Made by a program: the position numbers and the translations under genes
Notes under the pieces: generated by a model
The model's input: only the letters and a program-made list of their open reading frames with translations
What the model was told of the DNA's origin: nothing
Database searches by the model: none
Assembly (NCBI GenBank): GCA_021432605.1
Contig: MU271149.1
Coordinates: 682,001-746,000 of the forward strand
Direction of reading: 5' to 3'
DNA from: Coniochaeta sp. PMI_546
Taxonomy: Eukaryota; Ascomycota; Sordariomycetes; Coniochaetales; Coniochaetaceae
DNA length: 64,000 bases
Shown: one piece after another, positions 45,982 through 59,217 of the stretch
How the letters are laid out: every line of letters starts with the position of its first letter
Numbering within the stretch: the first letter of the stretch is position 1

Positions 45982-48119
45982 GCCTTCTCGATCGTGGTAG
46001 CCACCGGCGTATGAGCTGGGCTGGTCGTACGTCTGCTGGTAAGGTTGACGAGCCAGTGCGGGATCGTCTGCGGCCAGGAGTGACCGGCGTGAATCTTGTC
46101 GGAAAGCCAGGACGGCTGGTTTTACGACTCCGCGTACGGAGCCGGGAATGCTGCTCCAATAGCTTTTGGGTAATGGCAGCTCGCGATGCTATGGACAATG
46201 TTCAATAAAGTTGATGGTTGGGCTTGGCGGGTTGAGTGGAGGAAATATGGGGATTAGGGGACTTGGTGGAGCAGAGACAGTAGGTGGCTGTTCAGCCGGG
46301 GGAGCGTCCGTGAGTTGGGTTTCGTGTTGTTGGAAAGGGATGTTCAACGCCTTGCCTGGTTGTCTGCAGCGGAGCCGGGGAGTTTCTTTCACTGCAAGGG
46401 ACCGTTTTGCATGCGCTGGGTCGTCGTTGTCTGGATCTGTGGGAGGCACTGAAACAACCTGAGGAGGTGATGCGTTCGAGGGTCAACCAAAGGGGAAGAA
46501 CGTGGGTCCTTGTCGCCAGGACCGGCGACGGCAAGGTGCTTGGTATTGAAATAACAGACGATAGGATAAAATCAGGATAAAGCGAGAGAGGAGCGCCTTC
46601 AAAGTCACACCAGGCGGCTGACGATAGAGCGATCAGAGGATGATATTGAATTGGACAAGACGGGAAAACTAAAGAATCGAGACGACGTTGAATGAACGAA
46701 TTACGAACTGTCGCACGAGAAAACTGGTAAGGAGGTGGCAGACGACAAGGTAATACAGAAAGAAGCCAGCGGCACAGTCAGCCTTGGACCGCCTGGACAA
46801 GATATGGGGACAAGGAAGGCATAAACTGGTGGGCTGTGTTCGGCGTCGCCAAGTACTCAGACCATGAGACCCAGGAAACACGCGAATCACGGGACAGGGA
46901 GGTTTGGACATTGCAGTTAGTGGAGCGTACTACTGCAACAGTAAAAGCCTAACAGATGTGACCCTGTTTGAAGGGAGGGCTCCAGTGTCTGGCTTGTGGA
47001 TCAGTTCCAGGTCCTGCGGGCCCGAGACTTTTGGTACGTCTTTTCTATTGAACGCCTTCAAGCCTTTTCAGTTGGATCCAGCCCGCCGCCAAGCCATCGT
47101 GATTGCGCACTGCCGAAGGGATAAGATTTCACCTGTTCATTCCTGTTGTTTGTATCTTTAGCAGTGTCGCGCCGGCGGCTCTAAAATTGATTTGGCCTTA
47201 TGGAAGGGTACGCGTATGAGAGAGGAGGGTCAAGCGATAACATGATATATGGAGGCCAATTCTCGCCAGGTTACTAATGTTTGGCACCAAGGTAGAAGAT
47301 AATGGTACCAGCTCTCGTCGGTCCCTCTGGCGTTCCAACTCGCCAGCTACCTGGTTGGGCAAAGACACCAACCCCACGACCGTAGCTACGCTCTCAGGCT
47401 CACACTGTCCATGTGCGAGACGACAGCAGGATCAAAATGCATGAGAACGAAGAATCAAGCAGGGACAAACGAGATCCGCGATCTGTATTCCTGTCTTGCA
47501 AGTTCTCAAGGGTATATAAATGTTAGCACTAACAAAGACTTGCACCTAATGCCATAACTAGAAGTTCCCAGAAGCTGCGCCTTCCCAAGCTGATGCGAGG
47601 GAACGGAGTCAGGCGATGATGCTCGGATCGGAGACTCGGAGCTGTCTGTTACGGACGCGGAGGAGGGCTGTGTTATGACCGCAGGTGGAGACTGCCGAAG
47701 CCGGTCACACCTGCTGGATGACGAATGAGAAGCCGTCTGCCTATGTCATCATCACCTAAGGTGCTCTGGATCCTTCGTGTGCACACTGCGAAGGCAAAAC
47801 CGAAGTGCCTCACTCCTGCTAAAATATATCCATGAGCTGAATAACTGACACCAGAGTCCACCGACTGCTTGTAAACACTTCCAGTTTCGTCTACCAGGTG
47901 TATCAGATGACGTTTGGCTTCCCGCCTACCGTCTTATCGGCAGTTTTAACTAGGATTCACCTCCGATAAGGCACTTGGCGCGCAGCGGCAACAAAACAGC
48001 TCCTGTCGCCATCCAAAGCATCTCCGCTTGCTCAACGGCCAACAGTCGTCGTCTAAACATAGCATCTCGTGCTACCATAATCAACAGTCGTCGTCGCTCG
48101 TCGACAGTCCCCCGCAAAG
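45982..48119. other. 2.1-kb divergent spacer
   Basis: The left 210 bp are probably an unannotated N-terminal extension of the UPF0658 gene. A TATATAAA box lies at 47513-47520 on the plus strand, about 600 bp upstream of the zinc transporter start, and could be its promoter. The rest shows only chance open frames. Confidence 0.45.
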
Positions 48120-49911
48120 ATGGCGTGGTCCAAGTCGACGCGCATCAGCGTCATGCTGGCAATTGACATCGCATTCTTCCTCCTCGAGCTGACGACCGGA
48201 TTCATCGTCCATTCTCTCGCGCTCATGGCCGACGCTTTCCACATGTTGAATGATATCATATCCCTTCTTGTTGGTCTTTGGGCTGTCAGCGTCGCAAGGA
48301 AAGCCACCACCGACAAATATACCTATGGCGTAAGTGGAAACCCGTTCTAGCCGCTGCAAGCATGAAACAGAGCTGAATGTCTTCTAACTCTCCCGTCAGT
48401 GGCTGCGAGCTGAGATTCTTGGAGCGTTTTTCAACGCCGTCTTTCTCATCGCATTATGCGTATCCATCTTCCTCGAAGCCCTCACGCGGTTTATTGACCC
48501 GCCCGAGATCAACAACCCCAAACTCATCCTCATAGTTGGCTGTCTCGGCCTGGCTTCGAATATTCTCGGTTTTTTCGTCCTCGGAGGTCACGGTCATTCA
48601 CACGGACACGAAGAGCATGCGCATGGAGAGGACCACCAGCACGAAGAGAATCTGCGCGCCGCAGACGGCCTTGATGCCGCTGAACAAGGCCTAGCACACG
48701 CCGCTGCACCTAGACAGAGCGACGTGGCCGACGAGGAGGGACGTGTGGCCGATCTCTTACCCGAGGCAGCCGTCGCTCGGTGGAATGCGGCCGCGGCCGA
48801 TGCGCCGCGACATATTCGATTTGGCAGCAACCAGGAGGGCGGCCGCTTAAAACCTACAGAGCGCTGCGCTAGCCGATCGTCAAACCACTCTAGAGGAAGG
48901 TCTAGGAGATCGAACAGTCTTCGCCACGGCCGTCTTACCAGCATCGATGATCTAAGCATTCACCCGTCCAGCTTCCGGCAAGAGATTATTGCCGCCAGCC
49001 GTCCTCGGCCAGATGACGACGAGTCTTCCAGCGATAGTGGAGCAGAGGAAAGCGCCGTCATTAACGAAGAGGAACCCCTTGAGAACACGCCGCTACTGAA
49101 GAAGGACAAGGGGAAAGCATCTAATGGCCATGGTCACCGCAAAGATCGGTCTACTTCGCGCAGGAGTCGCCGTGATTCCGGCCTGCACCGCGACCACAAC
49201 CACAACAAGCCGAGGAAACCCGGAAAGGGTCACGGCCATAGTCACGGCGACATGGGTATGAATGCTATGATACTGCATGTCATCGGAGACATGCTCGGTA
49301 ACGTTGGTGTAATCATCACAGCACTCATCATCTGGTTGACGGACTGGCCCGGGAGGTTCTACGCTGATCCGGCCGTTTCGCTTTTTATCACCATTATCAT
49401 CCTACGGTCGGCACTGCCGTTGACTTCCGCAACCGCCAAGATCCTCCTGCAAGCTACGCCCGACCATATCGATGTCAACGATGTACGAGAGGACATCCAG
49501 CAGCTCCCTGGCATCATCAGCTGTCACCACGTGCACATCTGGCAGCTTTCTGACACCAAGATCGTGGCATCTATGCACATCCAGGTTGCATTTCCCATAT
49601 CGGCAGAGGGTGGTGAGAAGTATATGGGGCTGGCCAAGGCGGTGCGTAAGTGTCTCCATGCCTACGGCATTCATAGCGCCACTATCCAGCCGGAGTTCTG
49701 CTTGGACAGGGCGCACGACCACGGCGAAGACGCCGCCATGACGCTGGACGGAGTCGCTACAGGCCCAGTCCAGCGCAAGAAAGATGATCCCGACCTGTGT
49801 CTCTTGGAGTGCGTAGATGATTGTGTGGGCCAGGGGTGCTGTGTTGCGCCAGGATCAAAGGCGGGGAGCACACATTCCCATAGCGACGACCATCACGAGC
49901 ACAGCCACTAA
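48120..49911 (+). CDS. ZRC1: zinc transporter of the cation diffusion facilitator family (Zrc1/Cot1 type)
   Basis: The exons are 48120..48329 and 48400..49911, phase 0, giving 573 residues starting MAWSKSTRISVMLAIDIAFF. Six transmembrane helices are expected. HxxxD pairs in helix II (FHMLND) and helix V (HVIGD) form the zinc site, and two His rather than Asp/Asn points to zinc over other metals. A His-rich loop follows helix IV (HGHSHGHEEHAHGEDHQHEE), and a long, acidic and Ser-rich cytosolic insertion precedes a second His cluster (GKGHGHSHGD). The C-terminus has a CDF cytosolic domain and a Cys/His tail (CVDDCVGQGCC, then HSHSDDHHEHSH). Such proteins load zinc into the vacuole. Confidence 0.93.
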
Positions 49912-50559
49912 GTTCGGGGCGTGGGTTTCTTCGATCCAGTGTGTCGAGCGTTGGACAGTATTGGAATATGGAGTCTACCGCTATTGAGACAGACGGTGCT
50001 TTCAGCGTTCCCTTTTCTTTTGTGGCATTTCCAAGGAGTTGAGGACATCGATGGGACGTCCCGGTGGCTATGTGTCCGCAAATACGTAGCAGTCAGATAT
50101 ATATATTGTATAATACATAAGTTAGTCTGTGTCCAGGCGACGAGCGAGAATAACATGTTTTCGTGCACTCCAGTCACCAGCTCATCAGACTGTGAAACTC
50201 AAATATTGCTGGAGTTTACTGTGGTCTGGATATTCTCGAGCCGATTCCAGCTGGCAGTGAGTGGCCGCAAGATCGCCCATAGCAGATCGGCGACTGCCCG
50301 GAGATAAGAGAGGCGGACCTGTCAGTCCGTCAGTCGCCGGATGACACAACCACTTACTCACCACTTCGCATTTACACCTTCATCCCGAGTTGTGTCTCTC
50401 ATGAATCAAGATTTTCATGAGCTGAGGGATCTGAACATCGCATGATATCTTGTCGTCTCTTTCTAATAATAGATTCTAAGACCTACTTATCTCATATTCA
50501 CCATCTTCCTGTACAGACGCAGCTTATACTAAGGCTCCTCCCGCACACTCCGTCCCAAC
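49912..50559. other. spacer between tandem genes
   Basis: This is the 3' region of the zinc transporter gene and the promoter of the F-box gene. A TATATATATTGTATAATAC stretch near 50097-50116 is probably a polyadenylation context. No gene was recognised. Confidence 0.5.
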
Positions 50560-52279
50560 ATGGCATCCAATGACATCAAGTCCGAACTCGAGTCGTTTAG
50601 AGAACAATGGCGTGCAGAAGTTCAGTCCAGAGCCCCTGGGTCCAGAAACCAGCCTCAACAGACAGTAGCTGGGCCATCCGATACTCAACATAAAGCTCAT
50701 CCCAAAACTCAACCTAGATCTAAACCTCCTAAGCCTCAGAAGGCCGCTGAACAATCAGGAAAACAGCAATCTGCGATCGGCAAGAAGGTTGCACAACCTG
50801 ACAGTGACGAGGATGAGTACGTTGCTCACTCATTTGATGAGCCAGCGCCCACTACGACAGCTGCATTGCCCGACGATGCAGAAGCAAGCGAGGCCGGTGA
50901 GAATGAGCCGGTGTCAGCACTGGAACACTTCGAGCAAGCTGTAGAGAGAGAGGCAGCCGGTAACCTAGGGGATAGCCTGCGCCTGTATAGGAAGGCATAT
51001 AGAGTAAGCCGTGTACCTCCTCAATGATCATTCTTGACTCACGGGACCATAGATGGACCACCGCGTCGACCTTCAATACAGAAAGAAGCACTTTCCCCAA
51101 ACCCTCGCCGCAAAACCACCGCCAACCCAACCGAACCCTTCCAATGCATCTCCAACAGTGCCCAACTCGGCCCATCACTCGTCCAGCGCCGAGGTCTCAA
51201 AGCCTCAATCACTGAAAGAGCTCATCACCAGCTTCGCCGGCCTAACCATACAGGGAGCCCCACCAGAAGTAGAAGGCGTCCCCCCACCGCCATGCCCCAT
51301 CTCCTCTCTTCCAGACGAGATCCTGGTACACATCCTCCGCGACGTGGCAGTATGTGACATCGCCTCCTTCGTCCGTCTCGCCCGCGTCTGCAAGCGCCTC
51401 GCCTACCTCGTCGCGACGGAGGACCAGATCTGGCGGCGCGTCTGTCTCGGACCCGAGTTCGGCTTCGGCGGGATGCACTACCGCTGGCAAACCTCCGTAA
51501 CCTGGGGACCGCTGGATGCAGAAGAAGACGAGGCTGTTGCCTCGGGCCCGCACAATGTTGATGGCGAGGACGAGACCTCGGCCAAACTTCAGCAGGACGC
51601 GGAGGACCTCGTCCCCCTTACCCCTGCCGAGCGATCTGACCGCGACTGGGCCGAGAAACAGGCCTCCACTCTCTCCCTCGTCAGAGATCTCTACTCCTCC
51701 TCCTGGCAGCGCATGTTCCGCCTGCGGCCCCGCGTGCGGTTTGGGGGGTGCTACATCAGCACGGTGAACTACATGCGGTCCGGCCAGGCGTCCGCCAACG
51801 CCACCACCTGGCACAGCCCCGTGCACATCGTCACGTACTACCGGTACCTGCGCTTCTACCGCGACGGCACCGTCGTCTCGCTCCTGACCACCGCCGAGCC
51901 GGCGGACGTGGTACACCACTTGACCAAGGAAGCGCTGGTGCTCCATCGGGGAGGGGTTCTGGCGCACCTGCCGTCTGTGGTGATGCAAAGCGCCTACAAA
52001 GGGCGGTGGAGGCTGTCCTCGGAGAGGGACTGTCCGGATAAGGAGACGGGCGAGGTGGAGGGGGATGTGTTTGTCGAGACGGAGGGGGTGGGCAAGCACC
52101 TCTACCGGCTGGACCTGAGCCTCAAGAGTGCCGGAAAGCAAGGGCCGAGGAATAACAAGCTTGTTTGGCGTGGGTTCTACTCTTACAACAGGTTGACGGA
52201 CGATTGGGCTGAGTTTGGGCGCAAGAATTATAAGCCCTTTTTCTTCAGTCGGGTTCGGAGTTACGGCATTGGGGAGTAG
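50560..52279 (+). CDS. HRT3: F-box protein of the FBXO9/Hrt3/Pof7 family
   Basis: The exons are 50560..51003 and 51053..52279 (49-nt intron, phase 0), giving 556 residues. A disordered N-terminus is followed by a TPR-like helix pair (ALEHFEQAVEREAAGNLGDS, then LYRKAYRMDHRVDLQYRKKH). The F-box lies at about 228-275 (ISSLPDEILVHILRDVAVCD, FVRLARVCKRLAYLV). The family-specific C-terminal domain has RPRVRFGGCYISTVNYMRSG and VTYYRYLRFYRDGTVVSLLT. It would act as the substrate adaptor of an SCF ubiquitin ligase; FBXO9 targets Tel2/Tti1, but targets in moulds are unknown. Confidence 0.92.
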
Positions 52280-53211
52280 AGAGTGGTTCTGGCACAGCGG
52301 CTAGCTGGTATGATAATGTGGAGTTCTCTGTTGTTGAATAGAGGCCGTTGGGTATTGGCGTTGGAGTTGGGTGTCTTCTTTCTCGACCACACCATACGAA
52401 TGGCTGGTGGCTTTTCGAGGATGATGGTGTAGCATACGAGTAATGACCGTTAAGAAGCAATCTAAATGATATCTAACCATGAACTCGGTTCACGATGTGA
52501 TCCCTCGGTGTGGAAATGGCTGACCTTTCGGAAGTTGATGTTCGATGTTCAAGTTCACCTGCGCGAACGGGGATTCGTCCTAGACAATCAACCCCTTCAC
52601 AAGATTCGACTGTGACTGAAATGTTAATCCAGTACTCTCAACCCCCAGCCAGATTCATCTCCTGTGCCCATCACGCAGCCGGGCCCCTTCGGGGAGAAGC
52701 ATACAGTTCTCATCATGAAGGCTTGAAAGCTGTTGATGCTGATACTACAAATGTGCAGTTAGTTCAAGGGCAGTCGTATCACAAATCACCCGGGTCTCTT
52801 GTTTGAAGAGCTCAGTAATTTCATTGTGCTACGGAAATCAAGACATGATCTAGCGTACACCTGTGGCCTATGTTCATCACGCTGCAGGGCAGCCTTCTGT
52901 CTAAACATGGCTCGCCGGCCAACTCAACGCAAGGTAAAGCAATCTGGTATCATCGCAGAGGTCATCGTCCAACTCGTCATCTTTCCAGGCCCTGACATAG
53001 CATCCCAAGGATATCGCGAGACAGGAGACTGAACCAATGGATTCATCCAACGGATGTCCAAACCCAAACTCAAGGCGGGCAACTTCCGTTGAGGCAGTCC
53101 ACAGGAACAGCTTCATGCAAGTGAGACATATCTGCACCGGCTGCAAGATGTAAAGAAGCGCAAAGTTGAGAAACACAGGGTGATAAAGGCTATTGATGGA
53201 AGGAGACACTC
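52280..53211. other. convergent 3' spacer
   Basis: These 932 bp lie between the F-box gene (plus) and the six-exon gene (minus). Nothing was recognised apart from short chance frames. Confidence 0.5.
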
Positions 53212-56014
53212 CTATGTCGATGGCACGCCCAGCGGACCGTAGGGTCGCTTTTCGATGATCCAGCGAGGCATCGTGAGCGGCTTGCCGTCTTTGCCAATGG
53301 TGTTGGACCGAAAGAACATGTCCTGAATCAGCTCGTCCCAGCACTTGATCTGCCGGTTCGGCCACTGCCGTCGGCGATTGTAGTGCTCACGCTCATCCTC
53401 TATGAGCCGAGCATCCTGCCTGTTCCGGTCTTGGATGATGTTCTCGCGGCTATTTTGCATGCGTTTGGTCTGCTTCTTGAGTTCTTCCTGCCTGTTTCGT
53501 GCACGCATGGCCGCGGATTCCTGGGGATGAGACTTCTTCCTCTCGATCTCCCAGTCTCTCATCCAGATAGCGAGCTTGAACTCGGGGTAGCATGCCGGAA
53601 CCATCGAGCTCGTGATAGCTGTGGGGAAGTGACCAACGGGCATGTACTGCTTGTCGTTCAGCTTCCGATCGATCGGGCCGTGGGGCTCATACTCTCGAGC
53701 ATATCTGCGGTGAAGGCGACCGAAATCAGCATGGTCGGCCCAGTCCGCCTTCCCAGTGCCGTGATCATTCGTCATGTCTCGTCGGCGAAAGATATCCAGT
53801 TCCTGGGCAATTTGGTAACCCTTCTCGTAAAAGCCGGTCTTCACGACGTCATTTAGATTCCGGCACCGACCAAACCACGTTGCAGCAGCGAGAGACTTGA
53901 ACGACAAGTAATGATCATACTGTCCGGTAAGATATTCCTTTGCTTGGCAGCCCCAGCAATGGTTATCGCCGAAAGGACAGAACACAGCCAGGACGTTGAT
54001 ACCGCACGTGGCGCACCGCTTGGTGTCTCTCCACCAGCCATACTTCCGATGTCGCTCAGGCTGGTAACCTGCCACCACTTTGTTGAGCTGATGGCCAGGA
54101 ACGACGGCTGGTTCGACGTTGTCTCCCCGTAGCGCCGCTGTGACATCGTCCGCGAAACGTTCCCACTTGCCCTCTGACTTGTTGTAGGCTGTCATGACAA
54201 GTTCACCGGGATTCTCTTTCCCGCGATATTCCATGCTCTTGATTGCCTCGTAGATGCGGACGTTGGTCCAACTAGGCATCGGTAGCTTCTCCAGGAAATG
54301 GCGGAAAGCACGTCCCCAACTCAGAATGTCGATATCAAGATACCTGGCTTTTGGGTAGAGCTCGTACAGAACGAGCTGCCAGATACCAGTGGCCATGTCG
54401 CAGGCAGGATGGTTCCACACCGCGCCATACGAGCCATGTCGAATAATCGAGTTTGGACCCTCATGATACATGGGAAAGAAATCCAAGTCGACATAAGAAG
54501 AGTCGCCCCCCGTGCGCTGACCGCGTGCCTTCACGACATCAAGTAGCTCAGCCATGTTGCCCAGATGCAACAGTTGGCACTGGTATATACCGATGAGCTT
54601 CAAGTTGCGCAGGGATTTCAAGATGCAGCCGACAGCGTTGAGGTCGAGAAATTGGATCCGGTGCATTTGAAGATTCGTAATGTAGTCGGCGCGGTTCTTC
54701 AACGCTCGGTCTGTAATTTTTTTTGGGATGCGTTAGTGCTGATCGAGTGTCAAAGTAAACGAGATAAGTAGACTTACAGAGATTGCCCTGCGTCTTGTAG
54801 TGCTCGGAATATGAAATATCAGGACGCTTTCCATCCTTGAAAGCCTGGCGGACCGGCGAGATCAAGAGTGTGACAGGTGTTCGCTGCACCTTGTCATGAG
54901 CGTCGAGGGAAATATCTTCACCCAGGAAATCACCAGGCGGGGTTTCATCCCAATGTTCGATGTACTGCGAGACGATGTTGAGGCCGGTGTGGCAAGTCCG
55001 AGAAAGGTTCGAGAGGTCGAGATAGCCCGTCTCTGCGAGGTCTTTGAGAACAGCGCGCGCAATGTCGGGAACATTGAGAACCCTGAAAATCCCACGGGTG
55101 TGGTTCGTGGCGTCCTCGACATACTGATGCTCTGACATGGGGGTCCTCACAAATGGAGCCTTGAGTTTGTTAGAATAGATGAACATTTAGGGCCACAGTG
55201 CGTGCGAACAGTCAAAATGACTCACACTCGTCATAATATCCGACATGTTTGGCCAGTCCTTGACATTCTCAAGAGCACGTAGTTCCCCCAACCGGCCCTG
55301 GCGACGGTAATAATCGAAGCGGTTCTGCTGATACCATGTAATGTATTCGGCCTCGTTGCGAGAGCCAGGTGTTGGCGTCTCACAGGCGAAGACCTTGGGA
55401 TCGAGTTTGACTTTCTGGAAGACCTCATACCGCTTCAGAAAGTCCTGAGGGTTCTCCAGTGAACGCCATGTGCGTTTGGCGTTGAACACAAGACGTCGAA
55501 CATTTGTAGGCGTTTCGAGCTCGAGTCCCTACCAAACAGTCAGTGACAATTCACCCGGATCCTGAAGCGTTGAACTTGGAAAGAATGCTTACCAGCTCAG
55601 CAGCACGTCCTGCTAGGCGCATGTTCGCTGCCTGTGATCATGTCAGTATAATCATTCCGCCACGGAGTGGTTATGCTCAGCCAATGATCAAAGTAGACAT
55701 CCCGCGCCAGGAAGACTTACCTTGTCAACACGAGCCAGCTGGGTAGGCGGCAGTCCGGCCTCCGCGCGTACGGCGTCTCTCTCGGCAGCCGCAATGGCGC
55801 GGTCCAACCGGCCTTTGCCTCTGCCTCTTCGTGGCATGTTCAATTTTCCGGGAGTGAAATCTTCCGGTAACTCTAGCTTCGCGGCAGGCGACTGCGGATA
55901 TAGTTAGCGAACTGGACTTGGCTTCGACTTTCGAAGTTCATGCTGCTCATGAGTGCATCGGATCTGTACCTGGCACTTGGGCTTCAGGCCTGCCCTCTTC
56001 TTGTTCTTGGCCAT
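53212..56014 (-). CDS. F-box-like protein with cysteine cluster, unknown function (six exons)
   Basis: The exons are 55970..56014, 55721..55891, 55593..55631 (13 codons), 55226..55528, 54778..55159 and 53212..54710, all in phase, giving 812 residues. The start MAKNKKRAGLKPKCQ and MPRRGRGKGRLDRAIAAAER are basic and may be nuclear-localising. Residues about 215-260 (FRVLNVPDIARAVLKDLAET, then LDLSNLSRTCHTGL) look like a degenerate F-box. The long last exon carries paired cysteines (CATCGIN, CPFGDNHCWGCQ) that may bind zinc, and a basic helical tail (RARNRQEELKKQTKRMQN). I do not recognise a named family. A ubiquitin-ligase adaptor role is inferred only from the F-box-like stretch. Confidence 0.75.
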
Positions 56015-59000
56015 TGTGAGAAGGTGTTGAGAGATGATGCGGAGGTATGTCTCGTTAAGGTAGGAAGGTATTGATGGGTTAAGGGACGATTGGAGGTTGA
56101 GATGCCTCAGTACTCCAAGTGGAAGTGAGGTTATTGCGAAGCAAGAAGAAGATGGGAGTTGTAAGAAGGGAGGACGGCGAGGTTGAGATCGCGTAGAGGG
56201 TTAGGCTGATGGGGTTGGGGAAGGAGCAGAGGGGAGACTTGGAAGGTTTGTGGTTGCAAGTCTATTGGGAAGTCTGGCAACCGACAATAAAATCTGGGTC
56301 AATAGCTTGCTATTGTCCACCACAGTCTCTTTAAAATCATCCAGGATGGACAGTCAAACCTCCAATAGGCTCGACGGAACCATGCTGTTGGGATAATCCG
56401 ACAGAGGCTTTCATTGAGTGCCACTGGTATGGACTGGTGAGGATTGAGACCCGAGGCAGGGGAAGTCCAACCAGTGAGCAGAGATATTTGACTCTCTGAC
56501 CCAAACTGGTGGAAATGTGTGTGTTCTTGAAGGAAAACCCGTTGGGGATAGTGATTTACGCATGGATAGAGAGGACTTACTCGGCTTGTTGCGCTTCTGA
56601 CTGAGCGGGAGCGTGTACGCGGTTGAAATCCGGAGCGGTGGAAAAGAGAGAAGCTTGTAATCGAGAGACCTGAAGATGAGAATGGCAGTAGAAGTTGGGA
56701 CTTGGAGAGTTGGTGTGGAAGAAGTGGAAAGGGAGCGATGAAGCAGGAGGAGGAGGGTATTTATAGGACGAAGATCGAGGAGAGGACAATAGCAGATTTG
56801 GAGGAGAAGAGTGAATAGAGAAGCGGATCTGGGTCTGGGAGAGTGAACATTCACTCCTCAACGTGGCCCTGGCTTCACCTTTACGCACTTTCGAACAATA
56901 AGTCGTTGGGTCTGGTTCTTTGAATAGGAAAGCTGCGGGCCGTCACAGAAGCTAGGGGCTCGGCGGGCGGCGACAGTGAGCCTGGAGACAGGAAATTAGG
57001 AACGACGTGACTTGTATCATCTAGGGACACTGAGCATTTATAAAGTTGCTTGACAATAAGCCGCATCTGTGTCTCGGCACCGCAGTCAGTGTGACCCACG
57101 ACTAGATCTACGGGGCACATATTTGACGGTATGTCATCCTTACAATCCGAGTTCGTTAAGAAGACATCGACTACTCCCATCCCTAGGCATGCTCACCATC
57201 TGTCTTTGAATCCTGTTAGTCAATGGAAAGGTCTTCTTTGGACGCCTTGGTCTCGTCGAGAGCAAAGAGATCTTTCCTCCCAAGTCCCGTCGCACTGACC
57301 CCTAATCCTCCATGCCAGGTAAACAGTAACAACAATTCGGACGTCCTCGTTCAGCATCACACTGCCCAGATGGAGCAGAATCTCCCCAATGCGGAGGTAA
57401 TGCCGCGTGAAAGGAAGCTGCAGGATACATCCCTCCTAGAGCAGATGCTGACACTGATGAATGCCTCCTCTTAGTTCAGCACAGCTACTTGAGCCACATG
57501 TGCCTGAACATGTAACCGACGCAGTATCCAGTCTGGTCGGTGCTGATGACAATGTAACTGGAAACCATCCTGGCCGAGAATAAACGATTTTAGGAAACTG
57601 GACTTCAATGACAGTCTGTACTTCAATATCTTGCTTCTCTATAAGGAAAGCACTTGTGAAGACATTGGGAATCAACGCATTGACGTGGCCTCTGTCGTCT
57701 AAAGTTCAGGACAGGGCGGGACATCATCACCGGCGGTTTTGGGACAAGGGGAAGTTGCACGCTTTGCAGAAACCAGAAAGCAAACATTGCTTAGAGCCAT
57801 TTGTACAGAAGCTATTCCAAGACAGAAAAGATCGCGTAAGATCATGAAGGCTCCACTTTTTGAGAACGAAGGCAATGAGCGGTTTCACGCAACTAGAAAG
57901 ACTGACCGCAACATGCTGCGCAGACCCAAGCTGCATCGAGCTGAGGATAGGTAGTAGTGCGTATTCTCACATTATGGTCTGGAAGTCCTTCTGCGAACGG
58001 TGGTTTGATGGGTTTCCAAGATCCCCAGATCCAATGGGTGTAGGCTTTTGCTGCCAGGTAGCGCGTTCAGCACCAGGCAAATCAATTGTCATACATAGAA
58101 GTCTTTAAGTTTTCGAGAGGACTAGGTAAATGTATCAACTGTTGTTCTTTCACAGAAGGTTCGGTGTGTTGATGGCCAGATGGCACCCGGCCCCCCCTTG
58201 AAGCCGGAAGATCTGTCTTGGTGCCCATGCGCTATCTGATCATCCATCCTAAACTAGGGTAGGCATGGTATAAAAAAGCGAGAATGGTGTGTCTCTGAGC
58301 TTCGACTGATAGAGGTCGTAGAAATATTGTGGTTCGCGTCCTATCGAGACCCAGATTCGAGTATCTGTCGCATGTAGATGTAGTGTATTGCTGCTGGAGT
58401 CGGACCGCTAAAGAGCAACACCTCCTCTTTCGGCAACGACCAAAAAAGCTGGACAGGGGATCCAGTTTCGTGAAATCCGCAGATAATCAGGCCGCAAGTG
58501 TGTAAGGGCATTTGTTGTAGCAACACATGGCTGAAAGTAAGTTATAGACTGCAGAATACATGCATCAGTCGAGGCAGGAGCAACCGAGTTCCGCAGCTTG
58601 CGTCATCACAAGTGCTTAAACCGACCTCAACAAGCCCTATGCGGCTTTGGGCGGCGAGAGGCAATCGGTGCCTTCAATCGCTTAAACTAAGGTACGTCAG
58701 GTACCGTATTTCGCGATGAGTGTGTATGTATATATTACTTCGGAGAACAAGATGATGGTGGTAACACAGCTTTCCCGTACCTCAGTGTAAGACATCGGGA
58801 ATAGGTACCTGCCTGGAACCGATACGCCTGCCTGTGTTTGCGGACGGAAAGCTGCAGGCAATCACTTCTGGTTCACAAGCGGGCACAAGCATGAATTAAA
58901 ATCATCGATTTTGTGTATTTCTTATAATACACGCAAACTGTGTAGTATCAATGCAAGGCAAACGCACCCTGATCGGGTATGCCTCACATGCAGAGAGGAC

Positions 59001-59217
59001 ACGAGACTATGACATCCTTAATAGTCGAAAAAGTTCTAGTCATAGGGTCCAAACCCATCCTGGCCAAAGCATCGTAGCTGCCAAGTCAGTCGCTCGAAGT
59101 GGGCAATCTTGGTGCTGATGCAGCTCGAGCCCAGCATATTCAATGTGTGATAAGAGTGCGCCTGACGAGGACGAGGCCAAGCAAACACACGTGCAAAACC
59201 AGTCTCCGAATAGCAAT
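56015..59217. other. 3.2-kb spacer
   Basis: No gene could be supported. A strong minus-strand core promoter lies at 56758-56765 and may belong to the six-exon gene. A small plus-strand ATG frame at 57223-57474 (84 codons) has no recognisable features. GTACC words occur near 58690 and 58805. The right end is the 3' side of TOA1. Confidence 0.45.
56758..56765 (-). promoter_or_regulatory. TATA box with CT-rich leader
   Basis: TATAAATA on the minus strand is followed by a long CT-rich tract and then by GT-AG-like splice signals (a GTAAGT near 56575). This is the layout of a strongly expressed fungal gene's promoter and 5' leader. The first supported coding start downstream is the six-exon gene at 56014, which would have a leader of about 720 bp. 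Confidence 0.5.

Noticed and set aside
51242-52141. 299-codon minus-strand frame
   Set aside because: It is the antisense of the F-box gene's second exon; GC-rich third positions keep it open.
56411-56888. Two overlapping minus-strand frames behind the TATA box
   Set aside because: They are Ser/Pro/Leu-rich frames over a CT-rich leader, with no ATG in good context and no conserved features.
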